A stretch of DNA of 64,000 nt from DAHUXT01 sp036273675 (GTDB taxonomy: Bacteria; Chloroflexota; Ktedonobacteria; Ktedonobacterales; JADMIN01). The stretch is taken from contig DASUHD010000182.1 in the NCBI GenBank assembly GCA_036273675.1, forward strand, positions 1 to 64,000, given 5' to 3'. Shown here in pieces: positions 25,524 to 34,150 of the stretch; positions within the stretch are counted from its first letter, which is position 1; every line of letters begins with the position of its first letter. Below the pieces are notes generated by a model that saw nothing but the letters and a program-made list of their open reading frames with translations, was not told where the DNA came from and did not search any database. A program made the translations under genes and the position numbers.

Positions 25524-25865
25524 ATGCAGTCAGCTCTACCCATCAATCTTGTGCTTTCGCTGCTCTTTGGCGTTGGTCAGATCGTGGTCGGCGTAATTTT
25601 AGTCGTTCATGGTCGGAACCGCTGGCGGCGCGTTGGCGTCTTTCTACTGATGCTCGTTGGGGCATGGTTTGTCTGTAGCGGCATCATTGAATTATTTGTC
25701 TCGGGTATGGAGTCCCTGCAACGCATCGTTGGCGTGCCAGACCATGCCACATTCACGCTCTGGCGCGGACGCGCCGATACCGCGCTGGCAGCAGCAACAG
25801 GCGTCATCTTGGTCGTTGGAGCAGTGGTGGGGGTAAGCGGCAGGCTTTCCTGGCGACGTCATTGA
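25524..25865 (+). CDS. Small membrane protein, unknown function
   Basis: An unrecognised 113-residue protein with three hydrophobic helices (INLVLSLLFGVGQIVVGVIL, VGVFLLMLVGAWFVCSGIIE and a third near the C-terminus) and short basic loops. The ATG at 25524 is preceded by GGCGGG. It lies 31 bases before the HAD phosphatase gene on the same strand. Nothing in it indicates an activity. Confidence 0.65.
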   Translation: MQSALPINLVLSLLFGVGQIVVGVILVVHGRNRWRRVGVFLLMLVGAWFVCSGIIELFVSGMESLQRIVGVPDHATFTLWRGRADTALAAATGVILVVGAVVGVSGRLSWRRH

Positions 25866-25896
25866 GTGGTCCAGGTCGAACCAAAGCGCTATTTCA

Positions 25897-26766
25897 GTGG
25901 GGGTGATGGGGGGCGATGTGCGACGTATTCGTTTAGTGGTCACCGACGTTGATGGAACGCTCCTCGATCCAGGAGGCTGTCTTACACCACGAACTCGTGA
26001 GTCGATTCAGGCGCTGGCCGCATCCGGTGTCACGCTGGCGCTGGCGACCGGACGCCGCTGGACGGGCGCATCGGTGGCCGCATCGTCGTTCGACTTTCGA
26101 GGGCCAATGATTCATATGGATGGCGCGATGATTCGCACGTATCCAGACGGTGAAATGCTCCATAGCGCACCGCTTGACCGAGTGGTCGCACAGCGGGCCG
26201 CTGAGGCAATGGCAGGGTATGGCATTCAGCCAATCGCCCAATATTCCGACCTTACCGATGATTTCCTGCACGTCTCGCAGGAGGCCGCGCATCCCGAGTG
26301 GACGGCAACCTACCTTCCCGCGTTTCAACAGCAGACTCGTTACCGCCCTGTCGCTCAGCTATGCGATATCGCGGTTGACCCGATTCGCCTGGCTGCATTC
26401 GCGCCGTTGAGCCTGCTGCGTCGTGTCGCGGTTGATCTCGCATCGCACGACTGCGGCCGTCAGTTGCTGCTTCTTGGCAACTATGGAGTCGCTGAACTGA
26501 CGCTCTTCTCATCCGCTGTCTCAAAGGGGAATGCCCTGAAGATCCTGGCATACCACCTCGATATTCCGCTGGAGGAGACGATGGCGATTGGTGATGGAGC
26601 CAACGACATTTCGATGTTGAGTGCGGCCGGGCTGGGGGTGGCGATGGGCCAGGCTCCACGGCGGGTGCGCGCGATTGCGGATGCGGTAACGACCAGTAAT
26701 GCGGAAGACGGACTTGCTCGAGCGATAGAGCAGTATGCGCTCGGCTGGGCCAAACGAGCATCATAG
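25897..26766 (+). CDS. HAD-family phosphatase (Cof/YbjI type)
   Basis: A 289-residue haloacid dehalogenase-superfamily hydrolase of the Cof subfamily (C2B cap). Motif I is VVTDVDGTLLD, motif II LALATGRR, motif III Lys in SKGNALKIL, motif IV GDGANDISMLSAAGLGVAMG. Members dephosphorylate sugar phosphates or cofactors such as FMN; the particular substrate cannot be read from sequence. GTG at 25897 is the longest start; ATG at 25906 is equally likely. Confidence 0.92.
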   Translation: MGVMGGDVRRIRLVVTDVDGTLLDPGGCLTPRTRESIQALAASGVTLALATGRRWTGASVAASSFDFRGPMIHMDGAMIRTYPDGEMLHSAPLDRVVAQRAAEAMAGYGIQPIAQYSDLTDDFLHVSQEAAHPEWTATYLPAFQQQTRYRPVAQLCDIAVDPIRLAAFAPLSLLRRVAVDLASHDCGRQLLLLGNYGVAELTLFSSAVSKGNALKILAYHLDIPLEETMAIGDGANDISMLSAAGLGVAMGQAPRRVRAIADAVTTSNAEDGLARAIEQYALGWAKRAS

Positions 26767-26833
26767 GTTCGCGCGGGCGATATCCTTGCGGATACGGACA
26801 CGAGTTGACAGGAGCTTACACGGTATTCTAGGA

Positions 26834-26878
26834 AGCGATGTTTCCATCGCTGTAGGCACTTCGTTGTAAATAACAACG
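26834..26878. other. Two tandem hairpins between HAD and CHAP genes
   Basis: AGCGATG-TTTC-CATCGCT (26834-26851) and CGTTGT-AAATA-ACAACG (26862-26878) are perfect small stems 10 bases apart. No long T-run follows either. They may end the upstream transcript or lie in the leader of the secreted protein gene. Confidence 0.45.
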
Positions 26879-26909
26879 GCTCTGCGCGTCCGTCAGGGAT
26901 GCACGGCTG

Positions 26910-29834
26910 GTGTGGGCGCGGAGCATGTGGGAGGGAGTGCTGCGGGTGGCGTCGGATGGCATCAACCGATGGATGAGGCGTCTGAAAGCGGTATTCCTTG
27001 CGCCAGACATGGGAGCAAGGGTCTACCTGGTCCGTGGGACGCTGGTAGCGCTTGTCGGCACAGCTATGTTGCTGGCGGCAATGCTTACCTTCCAGGCGAC
27101 CATGCCCGAGGCGAATGCGAATGCCCTGCGCGTTTCTCCCGCCGCAAAATGTTCACAACTTGCTCGGCTCGACCCTACGATCACGAACGGGTCCTCATGG
27201 GGCCGCACGATATTGCCCGGACATGGAGCGGCTGGCGGCTGGTTCGGGGTCGATGTCTGTTCCAATGGCTACAATAGCGTCTCACCCAACGGCTCGGGTG
27301 TGAGCTGCGATAGCACGGCGAAGGGCTGTTCACCTACCACCGATGGCTACGGCTGGACGTTTCAATGCCCTGAACTGGTCGTTCGCTTCTCGGCGTGGGC
27401 ATTTGGCGACAGTCCCGCCGATTGGGGGCGGTCGGGCTTGGGCAATGCGCCCGATCTCTGGCTGCCGGTCAACCACCCATCAGACTTCGTTATGTACCCT
27501 AACGGTTCCAGCACCGCACCAGTAGCCGGCGATATTCTGATCTGGGGCAGCCTCGACGCCAACGGACGTCCCTGGCCCGCTGGCGCCGATCGATCGCATG
27601 GGGGGCATATTGCGGTGGTGGCAGCGGTCAAGAATGGCAAGGTCATCACAGCCGAGCAGAATGTCATGTGGGGATCAGAAGACCATCCGAGTGACACCCT
27701 GGCGCTGACCAAGGTTGGATCGCGATGGATTCTGAGCGGCTCAGCTCAGCCCGCAACAAGGCTTCCAACGTATCGGTGGTTGAACACGATGGGCCACTCG
27801 CGGGGTACGTTTGGCTGGTTGCATAACGTCAAGAACAATGGGCATTTCCCCAGCACAGGCGCCAGCGCTAAAGCCTCCACGACGCAGAAGCCTACCACCT
27901 CCACGTCCGTCCAGCAGCAGTTTCCCGGCGGCCTTCCATCACTCGCTTCAGCGACGGTCGTGACGCAGAGTGGCACGCTTGCCGACCTGACCTGGTCCAG
28001 CAAGAACTTCTTCGCGCCAAACGCTTCAACCGATCAGCCCCAGGCTCAGGTGCGTAGCCTGGGGTTGCCCGCTGGCAATGTCCGGCTCGCCAGCGGGCAA
28101 TCCGCGGCGACAGTACTCATGAGCAACGGATCGCGCTATATTTATGTCCTCGGCATGGATGGCAATCTTTACCTTGCGCATACCTCGCCGAACTCACTGG
28201 GAGTCTTTTGGAGCGCTCTCGGCCAGCCACCAGAAGTAAGCCTGACTGGTTCGCCAGTCGCAAGCCTTTTCCCTGGCGGCGTGCAGATCGCGGCGCTTGG
28301 CAGTGATGGCAACCTCTGGTGGCGCGCCGGTCCAGCGGATCGCCCGGGCAACTGGCTCTCACTTGGCAAGCCATCGTCCACGACCCTCGCTGGCAGTGTG
28401 ACACTTGCGGGAGAGCCTGGGGCAGGCACGCCAATTGTCTTTGCAGTTGGCGCTGATGGGCGCATCTATACGCGCATCTGGCTCGACGCGACGACCGCCG
28501 CAGACGGGACACAGATTCCGGCATCGTGGAGTGACTGGATGTCTCTCGGCGCGCAGCCCACTGGCCACCAGATCACAGGTTCGTTGATGGTGGTACCAGA
28601 ATTACCCAATGCCCACAATTGGATCGGTCTCTGGCCCGATAGTCCCTTGAACATATTCGCGGCTGATAGCACAGGCGCGCTCTGGTGGTTCCGGTCGGAG
28701 CATCTCTCGAATGGTTGGACCGCAACGCAGGTGGAAGGCAATCCGGCGCCACTGAGTTCGCTGCTCGGAGCGGTCGCGGTCCCGACAGATGCAACATCAA
28801 CGCCGACTGCTTCCACTGGCGCCGCGATTCAGATCTATGCGTCCTCGCGGACGGCGAGTTATGTGACGACAATCATGTTGCCCGGTTCTGGAAAGAGCGG
28901 CGCTGGCAAGCCCTCCTGGACCGCGCTACCTGACCCACCCGCCGGTATGTCGCCGTTCGCGCAGGGAGCGGCCGTGGCGCTTGCGCCAGGCAATAGTATC
29001 CTGGTTGCTACGGCCGGTGATAGCGTCGTGCTTGGAGGCTCGCAGGCGATGACGGATGCCTTGTTACCCGCGTTGGCTTCACAACATTCAACGGGATCGC
29101 AGACCAAGAATCCATGGGTGCGCGTGGGAGCGGTCCCTGCCGCCGCCACGTTTAGCGATTCGTTCACTGCGTCGCATCCCGATGTCCGCTGGACCCGCTC
29201 GGATACAAGCATTCGCGCCACATTCGATGCGAATGGGCTGACGCTCATTCCGGGCAGTCAGGGTATAGGGGCGTTGACGCAGGCGGCGTCCGCGGGCGAT
29301 ACGACACTCACGCTAGAGGTTGCCAGGCCAAACACACTGTCACGTTCGGCAAGCGTGGGGATGGTGTTGTATCAGGATGATGGTGACAGGCTTACGCTCA
29401 CCGTGAATAACGCTGGCTCGGTACAGTTCTGCCCGGTGGCGCAGCAGACTCCACAGCCGTGTCTCACTGGCAAGATCAATGCGCGCGCGGCGGTCTGGCT
29501 GAGCATACAGCGGACCGGGAGTACATTTACCGCGCTTGTCAGCAACGACGATGTGTCGTGGCAGCATATCGGGCAATGGACTCCGGTCATGAGCGGCTCA
29601 ACCAATGCGGCGCAGACGCCAACCGCGACACCAGGAGCCAGCGCCACGGCATCTCCGCATGCAACCGCGACGGCCAAACCAACCAGTACTCCGACCGCGG
29701 CCGCCGGGGCGTCTACAACCGATCCCGCAGTCGCGCCACTCGCGTTTACCTCGTGGGGCGTGCTGGCCGTGGGGAATGGAGACGCTGCGGGCTGGCCGCA
29801 TATGTCCAATTTCACGGTGACATCGGCTCCATAA
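26910..29834 (+). CDS. Large secreted CHAP protein with propeller-like and lectin-like domains
   Basis: A 974-residue extracytoplasmic protein. The N-terminal membrane/signal segment is near residues 45-65 (TLVALVGTAMLLAAMLTF); the exact start is uncertain, with GTG at 26910 and ATGs at 26925 and beyond. A CHAP domain follows with Cys in TFQCPELVVRFSAWAF and His in SHGGHIAVVAAV, preceded by SSWGRTI ... GGWFGVDVCSN, the same motif as in the smaller CHAP protein at 22165. Residues about 340-720 contain repeating W/G-rich strands (NLYLAHTS, NLWWRAGP, RIYTRIW, ALWWFRSE) suggesting a beta-propeller. The last part (FSDSFTASHPDVRW onward) looks like a DUF1349-type concanavalin fold interrupted by a Thr/Pro/Ala-rich linker. 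Probably a cell-wall enzyme with glycan-binding modules. Confidence 0.85.
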   Translation: MWARSMWEGVLRVASDGINRWMRRLKAVFLAPDMGARVYLVRGTLVALVGTAMLLAAMLTFQATMPEANANALRVSPAAKCSQLARLDPTITNGSSWGRTILPGHGAAGGWFGVDVCSNGYNSVSPNGSGVSCDSTAKGCSPTTDGYGWTFQCPELVVRFSAWAFGDSPADWGRSGLGNAPDLWLPVNHPSDFVMYPNGSSTAPVAGDILIWGSLDANGRPWPAGADRSHGGHIAVVAAVKNGKVITAEQNVMWGSEDHPSDTLALTKVGSRWILSGSAQPATRLPTYRWLNTMGHSRGTFGWLHNVKNNGHFPSTGASAKASTTQKPTTSTSVQQQFPGGLPSLASATVVTQSGTLADLTWSSKNFFAPNASTDQPQAQVRSLGLPAGNVRLASGQSAATVLMSNGSRYIYVLGMDGNLYLAHTSPNSLGVFWSALGQPPEVSLTGSPVASLFPGGVQIAALGSDGNLWWRAGPADRPGNWLSLGKPSSTTLAGSVTLAGEPGAGTPIVFAVGADGRIYTRIWLDATTAADGTQIPASWSDWMSLGAQPTGHQITGSLMVVPELPNAHNWIGLWPDSPLNIFAADSTGALWWFRSEHLSNGWTATQVEGNPAPLSSLLGAVAVPTDATSTPTASTGAAIQIYASSRTASYVTTIMLPGSGKSGAGKPSWTALPDPPAGMSPFAQGAAVALAPGNSILVATAGDSVVLGGSQAMTDALLPALASQHSTGSQTKNPWVRVGAVPAAATFSDSFTASHPDVRWTRSDTSIRATFDANGLTLIPGSQGIGALTQAASAGDTTLTLEVARPNTLSRSASVGMVLYQDDGDRLTLTVNNAGSVQFCPVAQQTPQPCLTGKINARAAVWLSIQRTGSTFTALVSNDDVSWQHIGQWTPVMSGSTNAAQTPTATPGASATASPHATATAKPTSTPTAAAGASTTDPAVAPLAFTSWGVLAVGNGDAAGWPHMSNFTVTSAP

Positions 29835-29898
29835 GCGCCGAAAGCCGAACCAGTTCGCTTGGGTTCGCATGATAGAATGAGGCGGAGGATTCACGCCG

Positions 29899-30492
29899 AT
29901 GCCGCCAGATGATGCCTTTGCCCCAGAACCTGGTCAGATGCTGGATGATCCTGACGAAGTCTTCGACCTCGTCGATCTCGACGATCAAGTCATTGGGCAG
30001 GTACGCCGGGGCGAGGCGCATCGCAACCCCGCGCTCATACACCGCAGCGTGCAGGTGCTAGTGTTCACTCATGATGGGCGTTTATTACTGCAACGTCGCT
30101 CCGCAGGCAAGGATCTGTTCCCAAGGCATTACTGCGCCTCAGCCTCCGGCCACGTTACGAGTGGCGAAGATTACTCGACCACCGCTGAGCGCGAACTGGC
30201 CGAAGAGTTAGGCATTTCAACCTCGCTGACTTATGTCAGCAAAGCGCTCGTCCGGTCAGAGCCAGAGACCGAACTTACCACGCTCTATGCCACCGTGTCA
30301 GATGGACCGTATCGGTTTCATCCAACCGAGACCGACGGCGGAGAGTTATTTGCTATAAGTGATGTGTGGGATGGCATCGTACGCGGAGATTTACTGGTAA
30401 CGCCTGCCCTGCGTGTTGCCATGGAGGAGCTCAGAACGCGTGTGGAGCGGGGAAATGGTGATCTCGCCGCCTTCCTTGCGAAACTTGGATAG
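29899..30492 (+). CDS. Nudix hydrolase, isopentenyl-diphosphate isomerase-like
   Basis: A 197-residue Nudix protein. The Nudix box is complete in GHVTSGEDYSTTAERELAEE followed by LGI. The N-terminal EVFDLVDLDDQVIGQVRRGE and HRSVQVLVFTHDGRLLLQRR are typical of the YfcD/Idi-like branch, where a Cys (here HYCASASGH) sits before the Nudix box as in isomerase I. It could be a type 1 isopentenyl-diphosphate isomerase or a generic Nudix diphosphatase; the key isomerase Cys and the H-Y-C arrangement fit but do not prove it. A GAGGCGGAGG site precedes ATG 29899. Confidence 0.85.
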   Translation: MPPDDAFAPEPGQMLDDPDEVFDLVDLDDQVIGQVRRGEAHRNPALIHRSVQVLVFTHDGRLLLQRRSAGKDLFPRHYCASASGHVTSGEDYSTTAERELAEELGISTSLTYVSKALVRSEPETELTTLYATVSDGPYRFHPTETDGGELFAISDVWDGIVRGDLLVTPALRVAMEELRTRVERGNGDLAAFLAKLG

Positions 30493-30598
30493 TCAAGTCG
30501 AATTGGAGTATAGTGAATTTATGCGACCTGTGACTGTCTGGCCGCTGGTGAACTATCTACTCTGAGGCATCAACAGAAGCGTTTGAGGAGTCATATTC

Positions 30599-30940
30599 AT
30601 GTCTGAAGAGGTTGAAAAGTACGAAATCGTGGGTGAGACACCCATCGAACCCGCGCAAATATTCGAGCAGCTGCGCGACGTCTATGATCCCGAGATTCCA
30701 GTCAACATTGTTGATCTGGGTCTGGTTTATAACGTTCGCCTGGAAGAAAACAGCGTCGATGTCCTGATGACGCTCACAGCGATCGGATGCCCTGTAGCGC
30801 CCGAAGTCATGGCGGATGTCGAGGATCATCTACGCCAGGTGTCTGGCGTCGAACGTGTCAATGTGACGTTGACATTTGACCCGCCGTGGACACCTGACAA
30901 GATGACTGAAGATGCCCGTTGGGAGCTCGGCATCGGATAG
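30599..30940 (+). CDS. DUF59/MIP18-type iron-sulfur assembly factor
   Basis: A 113-residue protein of the SufT/PaaD-like DUF59 family, which assists maturation of iron-sulfur proteins. The motif DPEIPVNIVDLGLVYNVRL, the conserved Cys in LTAIGCPVAPEV and the LTFDPPWTPDKM segment are all present. TTGAGGAG lies 8 bases before the ATG. It lies 73 bases before the sigma-54 gene; iron-sulfur clients in this window include the radical SAM enzymes and the Rieske protein. Confidence 0.93.
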   Translation: MSEEVEKYEIVGETPIEPAQIFEQLRDVYDPEIPVNIVDLGLVYNVRLEENSVDVLMTLTAIGCPVAPEVMADVEDHLRQVSGVERVNVTLTFDPPWTPDKMTEDARWELGIG

Positions 30941-31013
30941 TTGGATGGTATGAGTGCCGTTGGGTCACCTGTGGATGGCCCATGGATCCTGGTAACAGGC
31001 AGGGGCGTATGGA

Positions 31014-32468
31014 ATGATCCTTGACCAGTTACAATTACCGTCGCAGCAGCATGGCGTCAACATCTCCGCAAAGTTGATCGCCTCGATCACCATGCTGCAA
31101 TATTCGGCCCAGGAGTTGGAGGAGGCCATCGCGCGGGAGCTCGAGGAAAATCCAGCACTGGAGGTCGAGGAAGTCATCCAATGCCAGAGGTGTGGCACAA
31201 ATCTGCGCAGTGGCCTCTGTCCTCGGTGTGAGCAGTATGCCGAGCCCCCAGGCGACGGGCGAGGTGAGGTCGCCGGATGGGATGAGTATGGCGATCTGCG
31301 TGGCGCTACGGCTGTCAACGACGACGGTGACTACGATCCACTCGAATTGGTCTGTTCTGGAGCGACGCTCTACGAGTATCTCTTGCGTCAGCTTGGGGCG
31401 ACAGTCTCAGATGAAGACTATCCTATCGTCGAGTTTCTCATAGGAAGCCTCAACGCGCATGGCTATCTGACGATATCCGCCGAAGAGGTCGCCGAGGAGC
31501 TGTCAGTACCTTGCGAACGCGTTGAGGCCGCGCTTGCGCTCCTTCAATCGCTTGATCCGCCAGGCATTGGAGCCCGCGACCTTGGCGAATGCCTGTGTCT
31601 CCAACTTTCGCACCTCTCAGCGCGTGAAGAAGTATCTCCGCTGGCTGCGCGACTGGTGGCGGAATACATGCGCGAGCTGGGCGAGCGGCGGTTTGCCGAG
31701 ATTGCTCGTGAAATTGGCGCCACGGCTCCTGAAGTCATGCGGGCGTGGCAATTCATCCGCTCCAATCTGAACCCCTATCCCACCCATGCGTTTGAATCAG
31801 GTGATGTTCCCGGCCAGGGGCTGACGTTACCTGCCGAGCGGAGTATGGTCGTCAGACCTGATGTCGTCATCCGCAAGACGGCAAATGGGTTCGAGGCCGA
31901 AGTGGTCGAAATGCGCCGGTTCAATTTCAGCATGAGCGGTGTGTACCGGACGCTATATCGACAGTCGAGGTCGCGCCAAGAGTCGAATGTGTCGTCTGCG
32001 GGCCTCGATGAGGCAGGAAAACGGCATGTTCGCGAATACGTGACCCGGACCCGGTTCTTCATGTCTTGCATGCGTCAACGGTGGGAGACGCTTTCGACCA
32101 TCTCGAACGCGCTCATTCACTTTCAGACGGAGTTTCTTGAGCAGGGTGTTCGCTATCTCAAGCCACTTACGCGTGGGCAGTTGGCGGAGCATGTTGGGCT
32201 GCATGAATCCACGGTGAGTCGCGCAACCGCAGGTAAATATGTCCTGTTGCCGGAAGGGCGCACCGTCGCCTTCGATGACTTCTTCGATGCATCACTTGCC
32301 GCCAAAGACTATCTGCGCGAGTTGATTGCCGAGGAGAAGGCAACCAGACCATTCAGTGATGAGGCGCTAGCAGGGCGTCTGGACGAGATGGGAATCCATC
32401 TGGCACGCCGGACGGTGGCGAAGTATCGCGAGTCGCTGGGCATCTTGCCGTCGCGTCTCCGCGCGTGA
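31014..32468 (+). CDS. rpoN: RNA polymerase sigma-54 factor with zinc-ribbon insert
   Basis: A 484-residue alternative sigma factor. Region I is recognisable (NISAKLIASITMLQYSAQEL, then ELEENPALEVEE). The core-binding domain includes NAHGYLTISAEEVAEEL and LQSLDPPGIGARDLGECL. The C-terminal part has the helix-turn-helix TRGQLAEHVGLHESTVSRA and the RpoN box ARRTVAKYRE. In the normally acidic, variable region II this protein has two Cys pairs (C57QRC60 and C69PRC72) that would bind zinc. The glutamine-rich character of region I is weak. Genes it controls are not evident: no clear -24/-12 promoter was seen in this window. Confidence 0.95.
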   Translation: MILDQLQLPSQQHGVNISAKLIASITMLQYSAQELEEAIARELEENPALEVEEVIQCQRCGTNLRSGLCPRCEQYAEPPGDGRGEVAGWDEYGDLRGATAVNDDGDYDPLELVCSGATLYEYLLRQLGATVSDEDYPIVEFLIGSLNAHGYLTISAEEVAEELSVPCERVEAALALLQSLDPPGIGARDLGECLCLQLSHLSAREEVSPLAARLVAEYMRELGERRFAEIAREIGATAPEVMRAWQFIRSNLNPYPTHAFESGDVPGQGLTLPAERSMVVRPDVVIRKTANGFEAEVVEMRRFNFSMSGVYRTLYRQSRSRQESNVSSAGLDEAGKRHVREYVTRTRFFMSCMRQRWETLSTISNALIHFQTEFLEQGVRYLKPLTRGQLAEHVGLHESTVSRATAGKYVLLPEGRTVAFDDFFDASLAAKDYLRELIAEEKATRPFSDEALAGRLDEMGIHLARRTVAKYRESLGILPSRLRA

Positions 32469-32479
32469 CATATGCCGCC

Positions 32480-33295
32480 CTACCGGGTCGGGTAGCCGCC
32501 CGTGCTGTCAGGTGTTGGCAGGTTGTCAGATGGCGGCGCTGAGACGACATAGACCCACACCTTGCCATCTTCTATTTTCGTCTGGATCGCCGGTAACGGA
32601 TTATACTCAACCGCCGAGCTAGGGGCCGACATGCCTGTCTCAGTGAAACGTCCGCCGTGGCACGGGCAGTCGTAAGTGCGCGCTCCAGCATTCCAGTTCA
32701 GCAAGCAGCCCATGTGGGTACATGCGCCGGAGAGCGCGAGATATCCCTCGCTGGTATGCCGCACGAAGCCAACAACCGCATCAGTGACAAATCGCTTTAC
32801 TCCACCCACTGGGATCTCATCGGTGGTGGCAACCGCTTGCCAGATACCACTTCCTTGATTAATGAGTGTCGTCCATGTCGGGGTCTGGCTTGACGCATGT
32901 GGCAGAGCCGAACCAACAGCAACGCCGATCGCTGCTGCGGCGGCAGCGCCGAGCCCGCCCGCAAGCAATCCGCGACGAGAGACACGCCCACGCGCGGCTC
33001 GTAGCGCCCTGGTGGTTGGTGGAGTGGCAATTTCTTGCTCCAACCTGGCACGTAGCGACGCCGCGAATTCAGGATCGGGTTCATCTGCGCCAGGCGTCGC
33101 CGCACGGAAGAGCGCTGCGGCCTGATAGGTGCGCGCCTCTTCGGGTGTCAGCTTGCCGGGCCGTGTCGGTCGCTTATCCTGGCGAAGCTGCTCAATGTGC
33201 TCGTGCAGCCGCAGGTACTGCTCCACGGTATCCGCAGAGGGGACTTTTGACTCGCCCGGCGTTATCAAATTGTCTTCATCGTCATGTGATCCCAT
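32480..33295 (-). CDS. Membrane-anchored Rieske iron-sulfur protein with cytoplasmic N-domain
   Basis: A 271-residue protein. Residues 1-100 are charged and cytoplasmic, with helices such as DTVEQYLRLHEHIEQLRQD and PDPEFAASLRARLEQEI; the second pattern is common just before the membrane helix of anti-sigma factors. SRRGLLAGG followed by a hydrophobic helix (residues 106-131) resembles a Tat-type anchor. The C-terminal domain has Rieske boxes CTHMGC (Cys192, His194, Cys197) and CPCHGG (Cys210, Cys212, His213), so it should hold a 2Fe-2S cluster outside the membrane. It is downstream of the ECF sigma gene on the same strand. Alternatives are a respiratory electron-transfer subunit or a redox-sensing anti-sigma factor. 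Confidence 0.9.
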   Translation of the reverse strand: MGSHDDEDNLITPGESKVPSADTVEQYLRLHEHIEQLRQDKRPTRPGKLTPEEARTYQAAALFRAATPGADEPDPEFAASLRARLEQEIATPPTTRALRAARGRVSRRGLLAGGLGAAAAAAIGVAVGSALPHASSQTPTWTTLINQGSGIWQAVATTDEIPVGGVKRFVTDAVVGFVRHTSEGYLALSGACTHMGCLLNWNAGARTYDCPCHGGRFTETGMSAPSSAVEYNPLPAIQTKIEDGKVWVYVVSAPPSDNLPTPDSTGGYPTR

Positions 33296-33373
33296 CAGTG
33301 CTCCAGATAGCGCAGACTGGCGCCGCCAGCGGCATGAGCATGCGATTGTAATTTGCAGATACCGACGCGTGTC

Positions 33374-33961
33374 TCATTCGGCAACCTGCTGGACTCCTTC
33401 TAGCTCCAGGCGTCCGGCCTTTTTCAGGGCGCGGAACTGCAACACTTTGACGTTCGCCTCAGAGAGGCCCATGCGGGCAGCCGTTTCTTTGATGGATAGA
33501 TTCAGCAAAAAGCGGTAGGTCAAGACATCACGATAGTGCTCGGGCAACTGCTCGAGCAGGCGTCTGACGCGGTCTTGCGGTGTGGCCGAGGCGGCTACTG
33601 GTTGACTTTCCGCTGGTCCCTCCCATCCCGCTTCTAACAGGTCATCCAGCGAGTGGGCGCGCAACTGATAGAATGAACGCCAGTGGTCCGCGATGGTCGT
33701 GCGCGCTACCTGGAAGAGCCAGCTTTGAATGCTTGCCGATCCGCGCGCGCTGTCGATGCCGCGTACCGCCTTGATAAACACCTGCGACGTCAAATCTTCC
33801 GCTTCTTCCCGGTTGCCTACCTTGCTGTAGATGAAGCGATAGATGACGTGCAAGTTGTCTTCATAAAGGCTCCGAAGCCGTTCTGAATCTTGCTTAGGAT
33901 TGGGAGGCTTGTCTGCCTGCATCGATCTGTTCTCGGCTGTCCGCGCTTTGTGGAGCGCCAC
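33374..33961 (-). CDS. ECF-type RNA polymerase sigma factor
   Basis: A 195-residue group 4 sigma factor. Region 2 reads LYEDNLHVIYRFIYSKVGNR and EDLTSQVFIKAV, then the SIQSWLFQVARTTIADHWR segment. Region 4 is LEQLPEHYRDVLTYRFLLNL and KETAARMGLSEANVKVLQFR. The start is GTG at 33961 with GGGAGG 7 bases upstream. It is followed after 78 bases by the membrane Rieske protein, in the position where an anti-sigma factor usually sits. Confidence 0.94.
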   Translation of the reverse strand: MALHKARTAENRSMQADKPPNPKQDSERLRSLYEDNLHVIYRFIYSKVGNREEAEDLTSQVFIKAVRGIDSARGSASIQSWLFQVARTTIADHWRSFYQLRAHSLDDLLEAGWEGPAESQPVAASATPQDRVRRLLEQLPEHYRDVLTYRFLLNLSIKETAARMGLSEANVKVLQFRALKKAGRLELEGVQQVAE

Positions 33962-34150
33962 GCTCCATCCTCCCTTCGGATACCGGAAGTCTTGCAGGCC
34001 TTTCGCCGGATATAATTGGGCTGGAAGGTTCTTGCTTCCCGGAGTCTCTCAGGAAATGTACGAATGAAGGTTACGCGCCGCAGTCCTCTCTCTGAATGTG
34101 TATTAGAGTACCATAAACGTGATAGGGGATTGCTAGTGCGGGAGAGTGCC

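Noticed and set aside
33962..34150. A TATAAT at 34011 as a promoter for the dUTPase gene.
   Set aside because: The nearest -35-like TTGCAG is only 13 bases away, outside the usual spacing, so the call is not supported.
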